From Eurosta solidaginis (taxonomy: Eukaryota; Arthropoda; Insecta; Diptera; Tephritidae), in the NCBI RefSeq assembly GCF_040869045.1, contig NC_090319.1:230261832-230325831 (forward strand): 64,000 nt of DNA, read 5' to 3'. Both the position numbers and the translations under genes were made by a program. The notes below the pieces were generated by a model. That model was not told the DNA's origin. It searched no databases and was given only the letters and a program-made list of their open reading frames with translations. Of the stretch, positions 53,989-64,000 are shown in pieces; position 1 is the first letter of the stretch, and every line of letters starts with the position of its first letter.

Positions 53989-55582
53989 ATGTACCGGAGC
54001 GACTCGGGATTTTTCCCGACCAAGGACTGTCATTTCAGTGTAACCCCATTTAATTTGTTGCGTCCCTCCTACAAATTGTCATCCTCCCAGCAGCTCCTTG
54101 CAGCGGGACTGCTCCATATTCTCTTGCTCCGGGAAGGTACCGAATCCAATCCGGGTCCGTCTCCTGACCTCGGTCCTGTGAAATTGTTTTGCTGCATCTT
54201 CCGGAAAAGAATCTTTTTAGGACGGTCATACTCTGTTCAGTGTGTCTCGTGTAAGGGCTGATTGCATCGGACAGGTTGTTCTGGGCTTGATCCCAAAACC
54301 CGACGTCCACGTAACTTTTATAAATCTTTTGTGGCTCCTTGCTGTTCACGCCCATGGGCGTCCCGTATTTTACGCCTAAGCGTCCCCCACTACCTGCCAG
54401 CAGCCCCGCTGCTCAGCAAGCCACAACAAGTACCCGCTGCTGCTCGCGCCCCACGGCGCCAACAACTAAAACTGCTGCTACCACTCATAACTACTATCTT
54501 CGTAGTAGTGTCGGTAGCAATGCCGAGCATCAGCCCCTGCCCCCGTCTTCTCCCCCCTCTCTTCCGGCAGCAATCGTGTAGGTCAGGGAAACAGACTCTT
54601 AGTCCCTACCTCCTCCCCATACACCACTCTGTGCAATATTATATATTTGATCCTGGCATCGACCGCAGGGACAATGTCTTAGAACGTCAAGGCCTATCTG
54701 TCCGGCCAGGCGATGCAAACCTAGAAATCATCAACATCTACATCCCTCCTGCCACCTGTTGCCCCAGTGGATACCGCTCTAATATCAGCGCCTAACTCAC
54801 TGGCAACAATCGCATTATCTTAGGCGATTTCAATGCCCATAACGATCTATGGCATTCAAATTTGCGGGCGGACAGTAGGGGTGAGATTTTGGCGGACCAA
54901 ATAGAAGAAACGACGTTCTGCACAATTAACGGAGACGCCCCCCACACGTATGGTAGGAAGCTGTCACAGTTCGTTAGATATCTCAATCTTGAGCGCAGAA
55001 CTCGTAAACTGCGTCAACTGGCAGCCGATGGTAACATTGGCATCCGACCACCTGCCTATACTCATTTCGCTCGAGCGTACTGCCGACTTCATCGTCACAG
55101 AAAAACGCATTTTCATAAACTTCAAAAAAGGAAAGTGGGACGAATATAAATCTTTTACAGACAACCTCTTTGTTGCCCTCCCTATCCCGACTGATGCCCG
55201 CCAAGGGGAGCGTGCCTTCCGCAAGGTCATTGAATCCGCCTCGGCACGTTTCATTCCCGCAGGGAGAATGCGAAAAAACGCGCGAGCGCTTTCTGCCGAC
55301 AATATATAATGCATTCGACGGTCGACAAAGATAGACGGAGGGCCAACAGACACGTACATAAACACAAATTCAGCGCGTCACCAATCACCATCACCGCTAA
55401 AGAGGTTGAGGACGCCATTGGTCGCGCTAAGCCATCCAAAGCAGTGGGCCCAGACGGCATAGCCATGCCGATGCTTAAAAGCCTAGGGAAAGAGGGTTTC
55501 AAATATTTAGCGTATGTCTTCAACCTGTCTCTTTCCACCTTTGTCATACCCGAGAAATGGAAAATGGCCAAGGTGGTCCCGC
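53989..55582 (+). pseudogene. LINE protein part 1: 2A-like motif, zinc finger, endonuclease, RT start
   Basis: The frame from ATG 53989 (MYRSDSGFFPTKDCHFSVTP) carries AAGLLHILLLREGTESNPGP ending at 54159, which resembles a 2A ribosome-skipping peptide. A Cys/His cluster follows (FCCIFRKRIFLG, VQCVSCKG, then HRTGCSGLD and CC), PHD-like, broken by TGA at about 54258-54260. The AP endonuclease shows ILGDFNAHNDLWHSNLRADS near 54815-54870 and ASDHLPILISLERT near 55035-55075. RT begins with EVEDAIGRAKPSKAVGPDGI and STFVIPEKWKMAKVVPL, cut at 55582 by element D. Several frameshifts exist. Confidence 0.85.
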
Positions 55583-56152
55583 TGAAAAGTTTGGAAATTA
55601 AAAGAAGTTGCGGCTTCGATGTGCAAACATTAAATCTCTATTTATTCAATAAATTCTTTGTCTTATATAGTAATTTACTTAACCTATACATTCATAAATA
55701 TCTTAATACTAATAACTAAAAATATGTACATTGTACAGTCTTTGTATACATGTAGTTTAGTATGCTTGATTCTATACATGTAGTTTTGTATATGTTATTT
55801 AGCAACGTCGGCAGATCAATGTGAGTACTTTGGTTAAGGCTATGCTTACACGTAAGTATGTAAGTTTGTACGCCTGTTGGCATATCGATGCGAGTACTCT
55901 TTAGTTGGTTCCCATAATGGTTTGTATGTACTAAGCAATTTATTGGCTGTGAACGGATAAGGGTTTCATATTCGGCATTCCATTGAAGTTAGTTAACCGT
56001 CTGGGTTAGTTCAATAATTTATGTTGGAAAATATTGTAATATGATTATTACTAAAATATATTTGTAGTTCATGATGCTTATTATTGCAAGTGTGTTACAG
56101 TGGGTATGAAGCATAATGCTACATTACAGTGGGTATGACGTATAATGCTACA
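55583..56152 (-). repeat. 3' LTR of element D, full length
   Basis: It is 570 bp and includes two copies of tacccactgtaatgtagcat-type sequence at its start (minus). The region 55736-56040 is absent from the other LTR. Confidence 0.88.
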
Positions 56153-58017
56153 CCATCCGCCTTAGGAAAAGAGTTTTATATAATTGTTTTGTGAACAATT
56201 GTATAAGACTCTTTGTCATATTTTCAATGATTTTGATATTTTATTGTTACTTGATATTGTAGTGAAAGAGGTTGTTTGCTTTGCTTTTGATCTGCTGACC
56301 TTGATGTTTTTATTGTTTATATTTTAATGCATATCCCCTTTTTTTTCAAAAATGTTTACATTTTACATATATTTTTTTTTTTGTTTTTGTACAAGTCGTT
56401 TTTTTCAAAATTTTAAATTTTTAGATATAGAAGTTTTTAAATTTTACTTATTTTATTTATCTTGTTTATTTTATTATTTTATTGCCGAATTTTAAATGTG
56501 TCGACCCATCTAAAATCTGCTTGTTTTTAGGAATTATTTTTAATATTTGTATAGAAATATGAAGCAGAAGAAAAAAAAAATTGTTTTCAATTGTTTAGAT
56601 ATAAATTATTATTAAACAATTGAGTAAATTGTTTTTAATTGCTTAGGTATAATTATTATTGAGTAGATTTGGAATATTTATTTTTAGGTTATTTTCAAGA
56701 GATATCTTAGATGTACTACTAATTCCTTATTTATTGCTTCTATCATTAGTTTCTAAACTATTTTTACCATTTTTATTCTATCATGAAAACTATATTCTAT
56801 CGAAATATTTTCCTATTAATATTTTCTAATCTATGAAGTAAGAATATTTCTTACTACTATTCAATTATATTTAGCGTAGAAGATATTTCCTATTATTATT
56901 TCCTATTCTATTTATTTTTCCTAAAATTATGCTTTCTATAAAAGCGAGTTTTTATAGCTGAACACCTCATACTTATATATATTTCTTAACACCTTTTCAT
57001 TGTTATATTATTTTATTAGGGTTACATTAAACTTAGAATCAATAAAAATTGTATAGTTAATTGTTCGGGAAATTTAGTAGCTGTAGTTGGTGGAAGAGCG
57101 AGGTAATTTTTATTTGTTGTAGTAGTTTAGCTGGTTAATGGAAAGAAGGTGCAGTGGAAAAAAAAATTTCGTATCTTTGAGTGTTCTTTTTATATTTTCG
57201 ATAATTTCATATTTTCCAGCAATTTCTTTGATCTTATTTGTCATGCGATTTCTGCGGCGGCCACCAAGACAGAATCGTCATGACTTTTATGAAGAATTTA
57301 TTTTTATTTTTATACCGGGATTTGTCACTTTCACAATTTTTTTTTTTTGTTTTTGTGCAATTGTTTGATCTTAGAGAATTTGGGTACCTACTTTTATTAT
57401 TTTAAATTTGCCTACTCGAGTAAATATTCAATTATTTTTCACCAATTTGTCCCTCAGGACAACTGTGGTTTTCTTAAAAATTTCAAGTCCTGGATTGGCG
57501 GCATTTGTACAACGTGTGTACAGCCTGATAATTAATTGTCCTAAGTCAATTTTTATCATCTACAACCAGGTTTCTTGTATTTCCTACGCTACCATTTTAA
57601 GAGCGCGACATGTCGTATTGCAAATTTATATAGCGCTTTAACACATATATATATATATAGGTTCTCTTTGTGACTTTTCTTCATTTTTGTTGTTAATATT
57701 GGCTGGTTGTAAAATTTATGGTTGTTTTTTTTTTTGTCTTTTTTTTTTGCATATGTCAACTGACTGAAATTTTACTACGGCTGTTTTATTAGTCTTTTCC
57801 TTTGACTGCCTTCAATGATGTTATTTTGATAACTTCCGTGGAAATTACTATTTTGAAGTTTGCAAATTATTGATTTGTCATTAAATTTGGGCAGGTCTAA
57901 TGAAGCTGCCTTTAAGGTCATTTCCTACATTTTGAGGGTTAATAATTGAATTGTTTATCGCTCTTCCTCAGCTTTTGGGTTTGGAAATTTGTGTAGAAGA
58001 GAGAGAGAAAAAAAATA
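56153..58017 (-). other. Interior of element D without recognisable genes
   Basis: It is strongly A-rich on the minus strand and has only short frames on either strand. One plus-strand frame (57138-57368) is hydrophobic but runs antisense to the element. I see no capsid, protease or polymerase motif. Confidence 0.55.
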
Positions 58018-58284
58018 TTAGACGCGCTGTTGCACGTTATTCATTTGCCTATATTTAAATTTCATATAGGTTTTAAATATAGCGGCTATCGCTATGATTA
58101 ATAGCACTATCGTGCATATTAATGCACCTAACCAAATGTCTGTAGGTTTTGAGTCTACTTGGGCTTGTTGCTCATATTTTATCAATTTGTTGTTAACTAC
58201 TTCCTCTTCGGAGGTTTCTTTACCGAATTCATAGCCAGCTATTGCTATCATTATGCCTTGGGCTATTTTTATCCACCAAGACAT
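58018..58284 (-). CDS. Small two-segment membrane protein in element D
   Basis: An intact 88-codon frame in the sense orientation of element D. Residues 4-20 (WIKIAQGIMIAIAGYEF) are a moderately hydrophobic segment. Residues 21-50 are acidic and polar. Residues 51-69 (WLGALICTIVLLIIAIAAIF) are a strong membrane segment, followed by a basic tail (KTYMKFKYRQ). It has no match among families I know. It could be the remnant of an env-like or accessory gene, normally reached by splicing, or a separate small protein. It is the only clean ORF in an otherwise degraded interior. Confidence 0.5.
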   Translation of the reverse strand: MSWWIKIAQGIMIAIAGYEFGKETSEEEVVNNKLIKYEQQAQVDSKPTDIWLGALICTIVLLIIAIAAIFKTYMKFKYRQMNNVQQRV

Positions 58285-58449
58285 ATTGGAAAGTTTTCTA
58301 ATGTTAATAAGAAGTCAGATATTTTGTTTTATAATTTTTTTTTTATTTTGTCGATATTGTTGATTAAAAATATTTTATATATAAAAATTTTAATATTCCA
58401 GAAAAATATATTTGGAAATATTCTTATTCATTTGTATTAAATTAACTTT

Positions 58450-58680
58450 TAGTATATTTTTTTTTTTCAGGTGCTACCTAACATTTGGAATTGTTGGGGA
58501 ACACTTTCCTCATCATACGCATTATTTCTTCCACCTTGGTAGTGGGGTTTATAATGTCCTCCAAAATTTCTTTAAACTCTCTAACTCTTTGGGTAGGTCC
58601 CTAGTATGTCGGGTATTTTCGTCCCACCAATAGAGAGGAAAGTCTGAGGAATTTCTTTGCATTTTAATAGTAGTGGACTG
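58450..58680 (-). pseudogene. Second small ORF of element D, frameshifted
   Basis: On the minus strand one frame begins MQRNSSDFPLYWWDENTRHT, and after a shift continues EILEDIINPTTKVEEIMRMM and RKVFPNNSKC before a stop. The sequence looks like protein (charged, helical) but I do not recognise the family. It precedes the small membrane protein. Confidence 0.4.
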
Positions 58681-59592
58681 AATAATTTAAATTTTTAAAT
58701 TTTATTAAAATATTTTATGGGATTTCTCCAGAGGCTAGGTGAAATGTTTGAAGTTGATTTATTATTATAAATATTCCAACTTACTTTAACATATTCTTTA
58801 TAAAAATTTAAGATAATTTTTTGAATTTAAGAAATTTAAATTTTTCTGCTACTTCTTTTCCATAAAGAAATTTTACTTTAAATTTTAGTGGGAAAAAAAA
58901 TTTATTATTTTTTTTTTTTGAAAAAATTTGTTCAAAGTTTAATACAATTGTTTTTCTAAAAACCTAATTTTCTTTCATATCCTACTTAAAGAGTGCAAAA
59001 AAAAATCCTAAGCAAAAACTTTTGTTTTTGCTCATTGTTTAGCGTCCATAAAGGCCGCCCAATTTATTTCTAAAATTTTATATACTTATCATACGTAAAA
59101 ATCGTTGCCAATCTTGTTGCCAATCGTACTGCTCATCTGGTCCTGCTGGTTTGCTATATTTGATCTCTGGTCTTCAGTTAGATATTATGTTTATTCCACC
59201 CTGTTTTATGCGTCGTAATTGCGGTTTGCTGTTTGCCATGAAGTATGCCTTTTTGTTCTGGATTATTATCTTATTTTGCCTTTGTTCGTTTTTTAAAATC
59301 CAAATCGGTTGCTTGATGTGGAGCCTTGGTCTTACATATCGCTCTGGTGGTGACTCAAATTTTGTGGTAGTATATTCTGCTTCATACTGTTGGGATTTAT
59401 TTTAATGAAATCCTTTTGGATTTCCTGGGCAGCAAATTTTGCCTTAATGTTGAACTGGCAGGATTTTACAGGCGAATCCTGCTTTATTTATTTATTGTCG
59501 CGGCTTTAAACTTGAAAACAAACAGGCTCTTCTGGCCAGCTAGATCTTTTAGCAGTTGTGCTAGTTATTGACCTAGACTGGCAGGATCGCCA

Positions 59593-59865
59593 TGAAAAGT
59601 TTGGAAATTAAAAGAAGTTGCGACTTCGATGTGCAAACATTAAATCTCTGTTTATTCAATAAATTCTTTGTCTTATATAGTAATTTACTTAACCTATACA
59701 TTCATAAATATCTTAATACTAATAACTAAAAATATGTACATTGAAAATGGGGTATGATTATTACTAAAATATATTTGGAGTTCATGATGCGTATTATTGC
59801 AAGTGTGTTACAGTGGGTATGAAGCATAATGCTACATTACAGTGGGTATGACATATAATGCTACA
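59593..59865 (-). repeat. 5' LTR of element D, internally deleted
   Basis: It matches both ends of 55583-56152 (catgaaaagtttggaaatta, then gattattactaaaatatatt) but lacks about 290 bp between. The deletion took most of what would be its U3 or R region. Confidence 0.87.
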
Positions 59866-59869
59866 CCGC

Positions 59870-61436
59870 TACTAAAGCCTGGGAAACCAGCTAACATAGG
59901 TGGGTGGTATCGTCCGATATCTCTCCTATCGCCAGTGGCAAAGACGCTTAAAGCCATTTTGCTCCCCTATTTCCAAGCAAATTTGCAACTAGCCTGTCAT
60001 CAGCATGGCTTCAGAAAACTCTATAGCACTACCACCGCCCTAAATGCCATTAGTACCCAGATAAATTGCGGTTTAAATCAAAACCCCCACCATAGAACAG
60101 TACTCGTAGCGCTACACCTATCAAAAGCTTTTGATACGATCAACCATAGCTCGTTACTGCAAGACCTGGAAGGGTCTACCCTTCCCCCATGTCTTAAAAG
60201 GTGGACCGCAAATTATCTGGGTGGTCGGAAGGAATCGGTGCAATTTAGAAACGAAACATCAAAACCAAGAAGAATTAAACAAGGGGTGCCACAGGGTGGT
60301 GTCCTGTCCCCACTTTTGTTTAATTTCTACATATCTAAGCTACCTTCAATAATGGCCACAGGCCCAGGCGAACAGAGCGATGAGCTTTGCAATAGAATAA
60401 ACGGCAACCTCCCTGATCTCTCCAGTTTTTCGCCTCGCGAAACCTGGCATTATCACCGACTAAATCTTCCGCGACCTTATTTACAACATGGACGTCCCAA
60501 ATGTCGACCATTTTGAACATCCACGTCGATGGCACTATGCTACCGACTGTCCTACACCCCGAAATCTTGGGTGTGACGTTTGATCAGGATCTACATTTTG
60601 GTGAGCACGCAGCCGCAATTGTTCCGAGAATTCAGAGCCGTAACAAAATCCTCAAATCCCTCGCTGGCAGTACTTGGGGAAAAGATAAAGAAACGCTCAT
60701 GACTACATACAAAGCAATAAGCCATCCGATTACGTGCTACGCGTCACCCATATGGTCGCCAAGCCTAAAAATTACCCACTGGAAGAAGCTACAGGCCTGC
60801 CAAAATACTGCTCTCAGAATCGCCACGGGCTGTCTTCTTATGTCCCCAGAACACCACCTGCATAATGAGGCGAGAATACTCCCCATCAGGGAGAGAAATG
60901 AAATGCTGACCAAACAGTTCCTGTTGAATACCCAGAAACCTGAGCATCCCAACAGACATCTGATTGATGAGCCAGCACCGCCTAGGGGCTTAAGGAGTCA
61001 TCTCCGTAAGCATTTTGAGGAAATACGGCACCTGAGTACCCAGCCGTATGAAGCGAAAAAACACAAGCAGGTCCTTGGTGAACTCCACAAACAGGCGTTG
61101 GACCTTTATGCCGGGAATTGCCCGGTGAATCCTGTACTGAAAGAAAAGTATCCAAAACTCGCGGAAGAGGAACGCATACTCCCCAGGGAAACGCGTGTCA
61201 CTCTTGCTCAACTTCGTTCTGGATACTGTAACAGGTTAAGCGCTTACCTATCCAGAATCAACCCCGACATACAAAATGTATGCCCCGCCTGCAATGTGTC
61301 CCCACATGACACCAACCATATCTTTAATTGTAATGTGGAACCAACGCCTCTAACACCCCTTTCCTTATGGTCCACCCCTGTTGAAACAGCGAGTTTTCTC
61401 GGACTCCCGTTAGAGGATATTGATGACAATTTGTGA
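59870..61436 (+). pseudogene. LINE protein part 2: RT and C-terminal knuckle
   Basis: The reading continues directly from 55582 with LLKPGKPANIGGWYRPISLL and SPVAKTLKAILLPYFQANLQ. Motif A reads VALHLSKAFDTINHSSLL, with His where the catalytic Asp is expected. RRIKQGVPQGGVLSPLLFNF is the PQGG motif. The segment that should hold the YADD box is deleted between KLPS and IMATGPG. After a frameshift near 60510, a clean frame of 311 codons runs to 61436 with LGVTFDQDLHFGEHAAAIVP, KTLMTTYKAISHPITCYASP-like thumb sequence and a CPACNVSPHDTNHIFNC knuckle. The RT is therefore inactive. Confidence 0.87.
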
Positions 61437-61495
61437 TCGGTCGCGGCTGTTAGGTGGGGCGAAGCACTGCTACAACAACAACAACAACATCATAC

Positions 61496-62050
61496 CATTC
61501 GATTGTGGGTGATATGGTGTTGTTCTTATGTGCTTGGTTCTAGCACTTTGTATAGTTCTTTTAGGAGATGAGACTCGAACTGTCGTCCTTGATCGATTGT
61601 TATGTTCTGTGGACAACCAAATCTAGCGACCCAGGTTGTTACGAACCAGCGTGCAACAGTATCGGCCGTCATGTTAGGAATCGGTACGGCTTCCGGACAC
61701 AGCGTGAAGCGATCGATCATGGTTAGGCAGTATCGCTGGTCGTTAACTAGTGGGAGCGGTACAATTATGTCGACATTGATATGAGCCACACGACGATCCG
61801 GCAGGTCGTACTTTTGGATGGGCGATTTTGTATGTCGCTGTACTTTTGATCTCTGACACTGTATGCAATTACGCACGATGTGGCTGTTTGCTTGCGTATT
61901 CCAGGCCATACGAAGCTTTCGGTAACCAATCGAACTGTGGCTTTTGTACCGTGGTGCGACATGCAATGAACGTTGTTTATTATCTGTACTTGAAAACGCT
62001 TCGGTATGTACGGTCGTATGATTTTCGTGATACCGTCGCACCAAAGATCA
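61496..62050 (-). pseudogene. Integrase zinc-binding and core of Gypsy element C
   Basis: The frame includes NCIQCQRSKVQRHTKSPIQK (zinc-binding CxxC end), AHINVDIIVPLPLVNDQRYC with the first catalytic D, and VARFGCPQNITIDQGRQFES with the second. It ends near HPQSNGM-type sequence, where the LINE is inserted. The continuation is at 53966. Confidence 0.87.
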
Positions 62051-62289
62051 TCTTCACCATCAATCTTGATACGTTTAATTTTAGGGAGGTTGTATTACTT
62101 TTCCGCAATTTTTTTATTTCGCAGTCGCTCTTTTGTTCTTTCGCAATTTCGTTGAAGTTGATATGTGATTTGATAGCAAGGACCCTTCATAATAAATCTG
62201 CGATATCGTTGTTTGAGCCCTTTATATGACGGAGATCCGTTGAAAATTGGCTTATGAAATCCAGGTGTATTTGTTGACGGGGTGATGCT

Positions 62290-63655
62290 TTCTCGTTATT
62301 TTGGTTGAAGGCATACGTAAGTAGCTTGTCGTCGATCAATATATAAAATTGTCGGCCTTCCAGCATATATCTGAAATGCCTCCTCCTTGTACACGGTCAA
62401 TAACTCGCGGTCGTATGTGCTGTACTTCCTCTCGGTGTTAGTGAGTTTTTTGAAAAAGTATCCAAGAGGCTGTGGTCCGTCTGCGGTCATCTTATTTAGG
62501 GCAGCACCCAATAACATTGCGTCAGCTGGTGGGTGTGCGAGTATTGCTGCTGATGCAAGCTCGTACTTACACTTTTCGAAAGCTGATGTTTATTCGTCGG
62601 TCCACACTAGTTTGGTCTTATCATTTCGCTTGTTTCCTGATATCATTTCGGTGAGAATTCGTTGATATTCAGCCGCTTTTGGTACAAACTTACTATTGCG
62701 ATAAACTTTTTTAGCTGATATGCCGCCACATGTTTTTAAAAATTTCTTATAGTTTCTACTCGTTCCGGCAGTGTTTGTATACCAGAGGCTGTGATCATGT
62801 GACCAATATACTTAATCTGCCTCTCACCGAATTCGCATTTGGCGGAGCTTGTGGCCAGTCCGTACTCCCTTAACCGTGTGAATACATTTCGTAGATGTTG
62901 TCGGTGTTCCTCGTGGTTTTGTGATGCGGCGAGTATGTCGTCGATGTAAGCGAGAGATCAAATGTCACACCTCGAAGAGCTTCGTGAATGCACCTTTGGT
63001 ATAAATACTCGTAGAGACCAAATGGTGTCGTAATAGTGTAATAGTGTGGTGTCTTGTGGACATCATCGGGGCGTATTGGCAACTGGTGGTAGGCTTTTTG
63101 CAGGACTATTTTGCTGAAGATTTTTTTGTCTTCTAACATCGCTGTACAATCCTGCAAATACGGGATTGGGTAGGTACCTGTCTGCATTCAACCTACGGTA
63201 ATCGCCGCACGGACGCCATGACCCCTCTGATTTTTTGATATGCAACGGGCTGGCATAGTTGCTGCTGGATGGACGAATAATACCCTGGCGCATGAGAAGT
63301 TCGAGTTCGGATTTTGCTATCATAAGTTTGTTGGGTTTAAGGCGTCGGGCACGTGCAAACACTGGCTGTCCTGTCTCTATTCTATGTTGTGTCGCAAGGC
63401 CTCGGGATGAGCGATGATAGAGTTGCAATGTCTTTCCGGTGCTGTCGAAGGTGTGGATTGTAAACGCGCTTACCTCTTTAGGAAGGCGCTTTGTTTTAAG
63501 TTTCGTCAAGTTGTCGATTAAGTGGTTGTTTTCCAAGTCGATTAGAAGACCGTGATGGCGTATGAGATCGAGGCTGAGATTGCGTTGGCCGAACGTGGCG
63601 ATTGGAGTGCCGTTCGCTGCATATAATTGTATGGTTGACTTAAACTAAAAAAGAT
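62290..63655 (-). pseudogene. Protease end, RT and RNase H of Gypsy element C
   Basis: From 63655: LYAANGTPIATFGQRNLSLD (end of protease), PVFARARRLKPNKLMIAKSE, IIRPSSSNYASPLHIKKSEG and SWRPCGDYRRLNADRYL (RT fingers), then DCTAMLEDKKIFSKIVLQKAYHQL, where V replaces the motif A catalytic Asp. The tcgtcgatgtaagc at 62940-62953 reads AYIDD on the minus strand, so the YxDD box is kept in another frame. RNase H near 62296-62517 reads KLTNTERKYSTYDRELLTVY. Frameshifts and stops are frequent. Confidence 0.85.
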
Positions 63656-63669
63656 TAAAATGTAATGTT

Positions 63670-64000
63670 GTCCATTTGATGTAAAGCCATCACATATATA
63701 TATTGAAATTTTGAGTATACTTAATTGATCACCTTCCTGCCACAAGCAGTTCCTGACAGGAATTCCGGTTTTTTTGTTATTGGTGCCAATCGCCGTAGGG
63801 CTGGTTTGTGAATGAATCTTAGCAATGAGCGATGATTCTTCGTAATTTTTGAATAGGATGAGTACTTGATCATAACAGACCAGTCGTGGGCTTCTTCCAG
63901 CTTTGTTCGTCATTGCGCAAGAAATCAGGTTCGAACCACCATTGCTCATGATGTAAAAGTTGGGGTGGAGTTATACCTCTGGATGCGCAGTCGGCAGGAT
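63670..64000 (-). pseudogene. BEL/Pao fragment at the right edge
   Basis: At the very edge the minus strand reads DPADCASRG, followed by ITPPQLLHHEQWWFEPDFL, the end of RNase H in BEL/Pao pol (compare SNPADLVSRG in BEL element 1). Later frames give SLLRFIHKPALRRLAPITKK, which fits the connection region before integrase. Stops and frameshifts are present. It continues beyond the window, and the join with element C near 63660 is not resolved. Confidence 0.65.

Larger units (their letters stand above)
55583..59865 (-). mobile_element. LTR retrotransposon D, pol-poor, TSD CCGC
   Basis: LTRs 55583-56152 (570 bp) and 59593-59865 (273 bp, with an internal deletion of about 290 bp) share both ends. 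The orientation is minus: the LTR then reads TGTAGCATTATACG...CTTTTCA with TATATAAG and AATAAA. It is followed at 59592 by a TGG start (tggcgatcctgccagtctag), a plausible primer site. At the other end ctaaggcggatgg precedes the 3' LTR as a purine-rich tract. CCGC flanks the insertion at 55579-55582 and 59866-59869. No RT, RNase H or integrase motif was found in the 3.4-kb interior, only small ORFs. Confidence 0.88.
53967..61488 (+). mobile_element. Jockey-like LINE, copy 1, TSD ATCATAC, split by element D
   Basis: The 7-bp sequence ATCATAC ends at 53966 and recurs at 61489-61495, and the element ends with ctacaacaacaacaacaac. Removing element D (55583-59865 and one CCGC copy) leaves about 3.2 kb with a PHD-like zinc finger, AP endonuclease, RT and a C-terminal zinc knuckle. 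The insertion site lies within the integrase gene of element C. Relatives are at 34545-36790 and a scrap near 33045. Confidence 0.92.

Noticed and set aside
57138..57368. Hydrophobic 76-codon plus-strand frame
   Set aside because: It is antisense to element D and rich in T runs, so its apparent membrane character comes from base composition.

Overview
This 64 kb window is eukaryotic, almost certainly insect and probably dipteran. It is AT-rich, has Ty3/Gypsy and BEL/Pao LTR retrotransposons, Jockey-like and RNase H-bearing non-LTR retrotransposons, hAT transposons, a tRNA-headed SINE and long foldback elements, and no operons or prokaryotic signals. The repeat mix resembles what I recall from tephritid fruit flies; that is an inference, not a search result. 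Apart from one candidate spliced exon pair near 13.7-14.1 kb (possibly a Pat1-like host gene), every coding region I can assign belongs to a transposable element (TE).

Layout. 0-5.5 kb: Gypsy element A, whose Gag starts with a SAP domain, sits in about 120-bp satellite DNA and lacks most of pol. 5.55-6.66 kb: a 1.1-kb AT-rich palindrome. 7.5-9.1 kb: a dead RNase H-bearing LINE on the minus strand. 11.4-13.1 kb: a decayed ZMYM1-like hAT transposase. 13.7-14.1 kb: the candidate host exons. 14.4-15.5 kb: a LINE tail plus a SINE. 15.9-20.4 kb: Gypsy element M, bounded by 240-bp LTRs and the 5-bp duplication ACACT. 20.7-21.0 kb: a second SINE. 22.0-27.0 kb: a 5-kb hAT transposon with 8-bp duplications (CATAATAT) and a two-exon transposase that keeps all expected catalytic residues. 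27.0-29.0 kb: Gypsy element B, a truncated relative of A with the same pol deletion. 29.0-30.2 kb: a threefold tandem array of a ~428-bp unit with a tRNA-like segment. 30.2-34.5 kb: hairpins, satellite arrays, a duplicated ~700-bp block, and a polypurine/G16 tract. 34.5-36.8 kb: a Jockey-like LINE.

37.6-64 kb is a stack of nested insertions. A 420-bp Gypsy LTR precedes BEL element 1 (minus strand), whose pol is followed by a separate zinc-knuckle/protease ORF with a splice-acceptor-like start. Its gag was split by BEL element 2 (44483-50821), which has two 344-bp LTRs differing at one base that I could see, TCAAT duplications, a perfect-looking polypurine tract, and only one frameshift and one nonsense codon that I found. 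Further right, Gypsy element C (minus strand, 63.66 to 53.03 kb) is split inside its integrase gene by a Jockey-like LINE (53967-61488, duplication ATCATAC). That LINE is itself split inside its reverse transcriptase by a pol-poor LTR element D (55583-59865, duplication CCGC). The window ends in a third BEL fragment.

The genes therefore do not form one pathway. They are layers of mobile elements whose order of arrival can be read from target duplications. The observations most worth following are the intact-looking hAT transposase, the young BEL element 2, the identical pol deletion in two Gypsy copies (a non-autonomous family moved in trans), a 2A-like peptide motif at the start of the LINE protein, the extra zinc-knuckle/protease ORF behind BEL 1, and a small two-segment membrane protein inside element D.
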